Below are positions 1 through 4,516 of a stretch of 6,261 nt of DNA, one piece after another. The DNA is taken from positions 1 through 6,261 of the forward strand of contig JAFDDL010000385.1 of NCBI GenBank assembly GCA_019310865.1, written 5' to 3'. The stretch is from Deltaproteobacteria bacterium (GTDB lineage: Bacteria > Desulfobacterota > Desulfobacteria > Desulfobacterales > JAFDDL01). How positions within the stretch are numbered: position 1 is the stretch's first letter; each line of letters begins with the position of its first letter. The position numbers and the translations under genes are program-made. Under the pieces are notes generated by a model. It ran no database searches and was not told the origin of the DNA. It was given only the letters and a program-made list of their open reading frames with translations.

Positions 1-966
1 AGAACGTACACGGCCACGTCCTCCCAGGGCGTGACCTACATGCATGAAAACCTTTTTGTTGCTGCCGGCAGCCGTTTGCCCATCGTCATGTCCATTGTCA
101 ATCGATTTGTCGGCGCGCCCCAGGCCCTGGGGCCGGATCAGGGCGATTCGCTGGACCAGCGCGACACTGGATGGATACAGATCTACGCGGAAAATGCCCA
201 GGAAGTTCACGACCTGCTGATTCAGGCGTTTCGAATTGCCGAGGACAAGCAGGTGCTCACACCGGTAGCCATCTGTCATGAAGGGATCATCATTTCCCAC
301 AAGATGCAACCGGTGCAGCTGGCCGATCAGGACGAGGTGAATGCCTTTTTGCCGCCTTACCGGCCGGAGCATGCGGTTTTGGATCCGTCACGGCCCATGA
401 CTCATGGGATTTTTGCGATGGACGCCACCTATCCCACCGAGTATCGGTACCAGCAGCAGACGGCCATGGACAATGCCAAAACCGTTATCGATGAGGTAGA
501 TGGTGAATATGGGCAGCGTTTCGGCCGACGCTACGGCGGGCTGATTGCCACGGAAATGATGGAAGGCGCAGAGGTGGCGCTGGTGGCCATGGGCACCTTG
601 TGCACGGCAGCGCGGACGGTGGTCAAAAAGCTTCGTAAAGAAAAGAACTGTCCGGTGGGTCTGGTGAAAGTTCGTGCTTTCCGGCCCTTTCCGGACGAGG
701 CACTTCGAAATTGTCTTTCCGGCGTCAAAGCCATTGCCGTGCTGGACCGAAACGTGTCGGTGGGATCGTCGGGCATCGTGTACGGCGAGCTGAGCCGTTG
801 CCTTAACGCCAGGATCCGACCGCTGATTGTCGACTACATCCTGGGCCTGGGCGGCAGAGAAGTGACCGAACAGGATATTGAGAATATCGCCATGCAGGTT
901 TTTGATGAGCGAGACAACGAGGGTGTTTCCAACCCCATTCGCTGGTATCAATTGAGAGAGGCCTAA
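1..966 (+). CDS. porA: 2-oxoacid (probably pyruvate):ferredoxin oxidoreductase, alpha subunit, 5'-truncated by the window edge
   Basis: This is the alpha subunit of a multi-subunit 2-oxoacid:ferredoxin oxidoreductase, a cytoplasmic enzyme that oxidatively decarboxylates a 2-oxoacid to acyl-CoA and passes electrons to ferredoxin, or runs in reverse. The reading frame is already open at base 1. The visible 321 residues begin with RTYTATSSQG, the conserved PorA motif of the pyrimidine-binding domain, so the GTG at 31 lies inside the gene and is not a start. Family subunits are about 380-410 residues, so roughly 60-90 N-terminal residues are missing. Other PorA-like stretches are the QRDTGW region near residue 55, the FLPPY segment near residue 117, and a C-terminal transketolase-like domain with AEVALVAMGT (about 190-199), VKVRAFRPFP (about 222-231) and AVLDRNVSVG (about 246-255). 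It ends one base before porB, so the two are surely co-transcribed. Pyruvate is the likely substrate, but sequence alone does not exclude another 2-oxoacid. Confidence 0.92.
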   Translation, partial: RTYTATSSQGVTYMHENLFVAAGSRLPIVMSIVNRFVGAPQALGPDQGDSLDQRDTGWIQIYAENAQEVHDLLIQAFRIAEDKQVLTPVAICHEGIIISHKMQPVQLADQDEVNAFLPPYRPEHAVLDPSRPMTHGIFAMDATYPTEYRYQQQTAMDNAKTVIDEVDGEYGQRFGRRYGGLIATEMMEGAEVALVAMGTLCTAARTVVKKLRKEKNCPVGLVKVRAFRPFPDEALRNCLSGVKAIAVLDRNVSVGSSGIVYGELSRCLNARIRPLIVDYILGLGGREVTEQDIENIAMQVFDERDNEGVSNPIRWYQLREA

Positions 967-967
967 T

Positions 968-1888
968 ATGAGAACGATAAACGATCTGGATAAACTGATA
1001 ACGCGCGAAGAAATTTCAAAGCCCGGTCACCCGCTGTGCGCGGGTTGTCCGGGAGGGATCGCCCTGCGCTGGATAACCAAAGTCCTCGGGAAAAATACCC
1101 TGATCAGCACCGGGTCAACCTGCATCGTGCTGCCGCTGCAGGCATATCCCAACTCGGTGCAGGTGCCTTCCTTTTATATTTGCATGGCATCCACGGCGCC
1201 GGGCATGACGGGCATGCGGGCCGCTTTGAATGTGCTTCAACGAAAAGGGGTGATTCCAGCCGACAAGAAGATCAACGTGGTGGGCCTGGCCGGTGACGGC
1301 TCCACGGCCGACATCGGCATGGCGGCCCTCTCCGGGGCAGCGGAGCGCAATGACGACGGCATCTACTTTACCTTTGACAACGAGGCCTACATGAATACCG
1401 GCGTTCAGCGCAGCAGCTCCACACCCCAGTTCACCCGGACAACCACCACGCTGACCGGGAAAACCGAACGGAAAAAAGACCTGGCCAAGGTCATGATCGC
1501 CCACGATATCCCCTATGTCGCCACGGTCTCACTGGGCTACCCCGAGGACTTTATTCAAAAGGTGACCAGGGCAAGGGATATGGGGCCCGGATTTAAATAC
1601 ATTCATATGCATTCGCCTTGCCCGGTGGGCTGGCGCTTTGCGGAAAGCAATACGGTGCACGTGGCCCGCCTGGCCGTGGAGACCGGATTTCACATACTCT
1701 ACGAGGTGGTGGACGGGAAGTTTCGTATTACCCAGCAGCCCGAGAAAAGAAAGCCCGTTGAGGCGTTTCTAAAAGACCAGGCCCGATTTGATGGTATTAC
1801 CGACGAAGAACTGAAGGGGATTCAGGACTGGGTCGATGGCCGCTGGGAAGATATCGAAACCTCATCGTTTTGCCTGACCGCGGCTTGA
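968..1888 (+). CDS. porB: 2-oxoacid (probably pyruvate):ferredoxin oxidoreductase, beta subunit (TPP and [4Fe-4S] binding)
   Basis: This complete 306-residue protein matches the usual PorB length (about 290-320). PorB carries the thiamine pyrophosphate and one [4Fe-4S] cluster of the enzyme. The TPP motif is visible as GDGSTADIG at residues 109-117, followed by the cofactor-side Asn in DNEAYMNTG (N138). Four cysteines sit where the cluster ligands are expected: C24 and C27 in CAGC, C52 in STCIV, and C218 in SPCPVGW. The segment NEAYMNTGVQRSSSTP is typical of pyruvate-type enzymes and favours pyruvate. Two extra cysteines (C72, C302) have no obvious role. The ATG at 968 follows the porA stop by one base, with a purine-rich GAGAGAG at 954-960 as ribosome binding site, so translation is probably coupled. 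The segment after C52 (SFYICMASTAPGMTG) differs from the more usual FENAAA-type sequence, leaving some doubt about substrate. Confidence 0.93.
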   Translation: MRTINDLDKLITREEISKPGHPLCAGCPGGIALRWITKVLGKNTLISTGSTCIVLPLQAYPNSVQVPSFYICMASTAPGMTGMRAALNVLQRKGVIPADKKINVVGLAGDGSTADIGMAALSGAAERNDDGIYFTFDNEAYMNTGVQRSSSTPQFTRTTTTLTGKTERKKDLAKVMIAHDIPYVATVSLGYPEDFIQKVTRARDMGPGFKYIHMHSPCPVGWRFAESNTVHVARLAVETGFHILYEVVDGKFRITQQPEKRKPVEAFLKDQARFDGITDEELKGIQDWVDGRWEDIETSSFCLTAA

Positions 1889-1918
1889 TATGCATCGGCG
1901 TAGATAAGATGAACATTC

Positions 1919-1986
1919 GGAGTCTTCGCTTTCCTGGAGTCTTCGCTTTCCTGGAGTCTTCGCTTTCCTGGAGTCTTCGCTTTCCT
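1919..1986 (+). repeat. Four perfect tandem copies of a 17-bp unit
   Basis: The unit GGAGTCTTCGCTTTCCT occurs four times head to tail with no mismatch, at 1919-1935, 1936-1952, 1953-1969 and 1970-1986. It starts 30 bases after the porB stop. Seventeen is not a multiple of three and no ribosome binding site or known protein frames it, so it is not read as coding, although the array has no stop in the frames that cross it. Each junction makes the short odd palindrome TCCTGGA. Perfect identity between copies suggests recent expansion or active slippage, that is, a VNTR-type locus. A protein-binding array is possible but not shown. Confidence 0.95.
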
Positions 1987-2048
1987 GAGCGAGCCCTCGA
2001 CATGCACCAGGGCATTTTCCGACCTGTCAGTTTTTTTGAGGATTTCCA

Positions 2049-2147
2049 ATGCGGGTAATTGATTTATTTGACAAAGCCGTTGATGCGTATCCCGACCGGT
2101 TGCTGACCAACATAGGATCCACCGCATTATCGGAAAAAAGCACTTGA
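2049..2147 (+). pseudogene. Truncated N-terminal remnant of a probable AMP-forming acyl-CoA synthetase
   Basis: An ATG at 2049 has a good Shine-Dalgarno (GAGGA, 2038-2042) six bases upstream and opens a 32-codon frame ending in TGA at 2145-2147. It begins MRVIDLFDKAVDAYPDR. The pattern of a hydrophobic helix followed by A-x-x-Y-P-D-R is the usual opening of AMP-dependent acyl-CoA synthetases/ligases. Those proteins run to about 500-600 residues and none of the adenylation motifs is present, so this is at most the first ~28 residues. The last few codons (EKST) fall in AT-rich sequence and probably no longer belong to the ancestral gene. The position downstream of porAB on the same strand suggests it was once the next gene of the operon. 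The family call rests on a short stretch; a genuine small peptide of unknown function is the alternative. Confidence 0.5.
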
Positions 2148-2155
2148 ATTCAAGT
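2142..2155. repeat. 14-bp perfect palindrome in an AT-rich block
   Basis: ACTTGAATTCAAGT reads the same on both strands. It is flanked by an A-run on the left (2134-2139) and a T-rich run on the right (2155-2162), which resembles a weak bidirectional terminator, though the real stem would be only about five pairs around an AATT loop. It overlaps the stop of the ligase remnant and the -35 box of the promoter proposed for the ATPase gene, so an operator role is equally possible. A second inverted repeat follows directly: TTTGTTT at 2156-2162 and AAACAAA at 2171-2177. Confidence 0.45.
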
Positions 2156-2172
2156 TTTGTTTCTTATATAAA
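2144..2172 (+). promoter_or_regulatory. Putative sigma-70-type promoter of the ATPase gene
   Basis: TTGAAT (2144-2149) and TATAAA (2167-2172) are separated by exactly 17 bases and match the -35 and -10 consensus at four and five of six positions. The predicted transcript would begin near 2179-2180, about 40-85 bases before the candidate start codons of the ATPase gene. Both boxes lie within nested inverted repeats, which could place them under repressor control. The surroundings are very AT-rich, which raises the chance of a coincidental match. Confidence 0.45.
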
Positions 2173-2216
2173 ACAAATAAGGCTTTTTTTGTTTTTTAAA
2201 ATTGCCAAATGTCACC

Positions 2217-3566
2217 ATGGTTGAATCCATAAAGAAACAGGATGGCGCTATTTTGAAAAAAGACATGCTCAAGGTTATTATTAGGGAGTTTCATGAATCC
2301 GATTTGCCTGATCTGATAACGCGCCACTTATCAGTGGATCTTTCGGCGATCCGGTCACCGTTGAATAAGGTGATCACCATCTCAGGGCCGAGAAGAGCCG
2401 GGAAAACGTCATTTCTTTTCCAGATTATAAAATTCCTCCTATCCAAGGGGATGGATATCGAAGACATCGTTTATGTTAATTTTGAGGATGAACGAATTTT
2501 ACCGCTTAAGTCGACGGAGCTCCACGGCATCCTCGATGCCTATTTTGAACTCTATGAGGGAAAAACAGCGCCCCTTCTATTCTTTGATGAAATCCAGAAC
2601 ATAACCGGGTGGGACACGTTTGTGAGGCGGCTGAATGACCAGGGACACAGGATATTCATCACAGGCTCCAACTCAAAATTGCTCTCCTCCGAAATCGCGA
2701 GAGTGCTGAGAGGCAGAACCCTGACCTATGAACTCTTCCCTTTCTCTTTCTCCGAATACATATGTTCGAAAGGCATCCTGCCTGAAAAAACTGCAATTTT
2801 CGGCAAGAAACGTCACGAGATACGACGACAGTTTGAAACGTATTTTTTCTCCGGGGGCTATCCTGAAATCTCGTTCATCGAAACCAATTCCACAAAAACC
2901 CGGATCCTTCAGGATTATTTTAACGCCATATTCTACCGCGACCTTATTGAACGGTATCGCATCAGAAACATCGATCTGTTGAGACAGTGGTTGAATACCT
3001 TAATGGCAAATATTTCATGCCTGGTAAGTCATAAAAAAGTGGAAAACGACTATAAGTCCCGGGGCATCAAACTGTCCCGGGCAACGTTAAGCACATTTGC
3101 CAGGTACGTTGAAGATGTCTATTTTGGCTTTTTTGTTGAGATATATTCCGAATCGGAAAGGAAAAGGCAGGTCAATCCTAAAAAATTTTACCTGGTTGAC
3201 CAGGGGCTTCACAACCACTTGACCCTCAAATTTGCCCAAAACACAGGTCGTCTTTTGGAAAATCTGGTTTTTCTAAACCTGAGACGGAAGGGATATCCGG
3301 TTTGGTATTATAAGACCAAAGGCGGATACGAAGTGGACTTTCTTTATAAAAAAGGCGGGGAAAAGCACTTGATCCAAGTCTGCCATGATTTAAGCAATAT
3401 TGAAACGGTTAATCGCGAAAAGAGAGCATTACTATCCGGAATGAGAGAATTGGAAATAAGTACCGGAATGATACTCACATCCGAAGAAAAAAAAGAAGAG
3501 ATGCTAAATGGCCTCTCAGTTGTCATTATGCCCGTATGGGAATGGCTCCTGGTCTCAGATTTTTAA
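2217..3566 (+). CDS. AAA_14/DUF4143 family ATPase (COG1373-like)
   Basis: This is a P-loop ATPase of the AAA_14 plus DUF4143 type, a widespread and sporadically distributed prokaryotic family of poorly known function. Counting from the ATG at 2217 (449 residues), Walker A is GPRRAGKT at 57-64, Walker B LLFFDE is at 120-125, and a sensor-1-like ITGSNS precedes the LRGR and FPFSFSEY segments typical of the family. The C-terminal DUF4143 part has NPKKFYLVDQGL, then ENLVFLNLRR (from about 348), YYKTKGGYEVDF (about 364-375) and IQV (386-388). That E, D, Q order resembles a restriction-endonuclease-like fold, but nuclease activity is not established. No Shine-Dalgarno fixes the start: TTG at 2202, ATG at 2217, TTG at 2253 (AGGA at 2239-2242) and ATG at 2265 are all in frame, and homologues usually begin near the IIREFHESDLPDLI segment, which favours the last two. 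Its GC content is clearly below that of porAB, suggesting acquisition. No partner gene is adjacent. Confidence 0.9.
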   Translation: MVESIKKQDGAILKKDMLKVIIREFHESDLPDLITRHLSVDLSAIRSPLNKVITISGPRRAGKTSFLFQIIKFLLSKGMDIEDIVYVNFEDERILPLKSTELHGILDAYFELYEGKTAPLLFFDEIQNITGWDTFVRRLNDQGHRIFITGSNSKLLSSEIARVLRGRTLTYELFPFSFSEYICSKGILPEKTAIFGKKRHEIRRQFETYFFSGGYPEISFIETNSTKTRILQDYFNAIFYRDLIERYRIRNIDLLRQWLNTLMANISCLVSHKKVENDYKSRGIKLSRATLSTFARYVEDVYFGFFVEIYSESERKRQVNPKKFYLVDQGLHNHLTLKFAQNTGRLLENLVFLNLRRKGYPVWYYKTKGGYEVDFLYKKGGEKHLIQVCHDLSNIETVNREKRALLSGMRELEISTGMILTSEEKKEEMLNGLSVVIMPVWEWLLVSDF

Positions 3567-3789
3567 CCCTAACGATCCGATACGTATTGGGCCTAACTGT
3601 TGCCAACCCTTGTCTTGAAATCTTCCTTCTCTGCGATCAGAGACACACCCAGCCCACATACCAGCGCCCAGAAAGGCGAACTGATATTATAAATATTGAT
3701 TGAGTCAACATTATTGACCCAGCATTTTGTCCCTATTCAACCATTGTTATGTTCAAATAAGGTCAAAAATCAGCTTGACATCCCATCTC

Positions 3790-3805
3790 GGAACCGATAG
3801 GTTCC
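3790..3805 (+). promoter_or_regulatory. Small inverted repeat in the leader of the regulator gene
   Basis: GGAACC (3790-3795) and GGTTCC (3800-3805) form a perfect six-pair stem around GATA. It ends two bases before the Shine-Dalgarno of the regulator gene and overlaps the possible -10 at 3798-3803. It could act as an operator or as a hairpin affecting translation initiation. Chance occurrence is also possible for a structure this short. Confidence 0.35.
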
Positions 3806-3807
3806 CT

Positions 3808-3814
3808 GAGGAGG
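3808..3814 (+). promoter_or_regulatory. Strong ribosome binding site fixing the regulator start
   Basis: GAGGAGG ends six bases before the ATG at 3821. It is the best Shine-Dalgarno in the window and makes 3821 the start of the regulator with little doubt, even though the N-terminal domain looks incomplete relative to STAND-type relatives. Confidence 0.8.
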
Positions 3815-3820
3815 TAAATC

Positions 3821-4516
3821 ATGTCAATACAACCCAACTCCGAATTTTCAAAAGCGCAGTGGCAATTTTTGGCCGCCATCCATGCTTTGGGTCCATCTGT
3901 TTCAATAAACATTATCGGTGCATTGGCGCCGCTTCAACCAGGGCCCTTATTTGATTTGCTGAACCGTAGCAAAAAACTGGGGTGGGTAATCCAGCACGGA
4001 GATGACCGCTTCACAATCGGTGAGAACCTGCCCACGGCAGTCCAAGAAAAACTCTCCGAAATGAGCACAACCCAGCGTCTGGCAACCCTATTAGAGAAAC
4101 TGAAAGAACTCAAATTAGAAGATGCCGTGCCCCCGCTCAGCATGAGCAGGCTTCTGGAAATAAACGGCCAGGGATTAGAAGCCGGGCAAATTCGGATGGA
4201 CCTTGCAGAACAGGCATTGACCCAAAATAAACTGGATTCAGCCTGGCACCATTTAAAAAGAGCCCTTGACTGCTTCAGCAAATGTCCTGACCAGCAAAGC
4301 TGCCAGGCCCCTTTTGTTGATACGGTGATTCGGCTGGCCACTGTGTCCGCCACCCTTATGAAAGGCTTTACCGAGTTATCTGAAAATCTTCAGCGTGCGA
4401 TAGAGATTTCAACAAAATTGGGAGACAGGAGATCCCATGCGCTGCTCTATCTTCATATGGGAATGTCGCCGAGGGAATCAAGGAAGTTGAAGACCTGGGC
4501 GATGACGACATATTAA
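3821..4516 (+). CDS. N-terminal fragment of a TPR-containing sigma-54-type regulator (frame broken near 4460)
   Basis: The 231-codon frame starts at an ATG with a strong Shine-Dalgarno. Residues about 10-68 look like a winged helix (QWQFLAAIHALG, then LFDLLNRSKKLGWVIQHGDDRFTI), similar to the domain that follows the NTPase in STAND/MalT-like proteins. No Walker motifs precede it, so an NTPase is absent. After it come helical repeats: a TPR-like unit around 126-152 (LAEQALTQNKLDSAWHHLKRALDCF) and the start of another ending in LGDRRSHALLYLHMG near residue 214. From there on the frame gives MSPRESRKLK and stops at 4514-4516, while the sensible TPR sequence continues in another frame from 4462. 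I therefore read the last ~17 residues as out-of-frame. This is the front part of one gene with the following entry: a pseudogene, or a gene carrying an assembly error. As a stand-alone product it would lack effector and ATPase domains. Confidence 0.75.
   Translation: MSIQPNSEFSKAQWQFLAAIHALGPSVSINIIGALAPLQPGPLFDLLNRSKKLGWVIQHGDDRFTIGENLPTAVQEKLSEMSTTQRLATLLEKLKELKLEDAVPPLSMSRLLEINGQGLEAGQIRMDLAEQALTQNKLDSAWHHLKRALDCFSKCPDQQSCQAPFVDTVIRLATVSATLMKGFTELSENLQRAIEISTKLGDRRSHALLYLHMGMSPRESRKLKTWAMTTY

Larger units (their letters stand above)
3567..3820. other. Intergenic region between the ATPase and regulator genes, no convincing gene
   Basis: This 254-base gap has no credible gene. Between 3593 and 3736 a minus-strand frame of 47 codons is open but has no ATG and no ribosome binding site; its translation includes SPFWALVCGLGVSLIAEKED. 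The plus strand and a second minus-strand frame are also open over about 100 bases here, so the stretch could be a decayed gene or part of a dispersed repeat. The odd palindrome TTGAGTCAA occurs near 3700. A TTGACA (3775-3780) with TAGGTT 17 bases further (3798-3803) is a possible but weak promoter that would leave a leader of only about ten bases. No clear terminator follows the ATPase stop. Confidence 0.4.

Noticed and set aside
388..1504. Minus-strand ORFs opposite porA and porB
   Set aside because: Shadow frames in GC-rich genes whose plus-strand products carry unmistakable PorA and PorB motifs.
1919..1986. Tandem 17-mers as plasmid-type replication iterons or a CRISPR array
   Set aside because: The copies abut with no spacers, so it is not CRISPR. 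No replication initiator gene is seen, and the setting is a metabolic operon.
1993..2017. GCCCT/AGGGC hairpin followed by ATTTT as a terminator after porB
   Set aside because: The stem has five pairs with an 11-base loop and only four T residues, and it lies upstream of a ligase start that would belong to the same operon.
1797..2127. Minus- and plus-strand ORFs crossing the 17-bp repeats, with a repeated peptide such as RKAKTPGKRRL
   Set aside because: The peptide repeats only because a 17-bp unit without stops is read through three frames. There is no ribosome binding site, and these frames overlap the porB 3' end or the ligase remnant.
3589..3604. Sigma-54-like -24/-12 element (GG at 3590-3591, ten bases, GC at 3602-3603 within TTGC)
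   Set aside because: Spacing is exact and TTGC is present, but the -24 element lacks the full TGGCAC and the site is over 200 bases from the regulator start. A GG-N10-GC match is common by chance.
4442..4516. Programmed ribosomal frameshift joining the two regulator halves
   Set aside because: No slippery heptamer or downstream hairpin is evident at the join, and TPR spacing indicates that residues are missing, which frameshifting would not explain.
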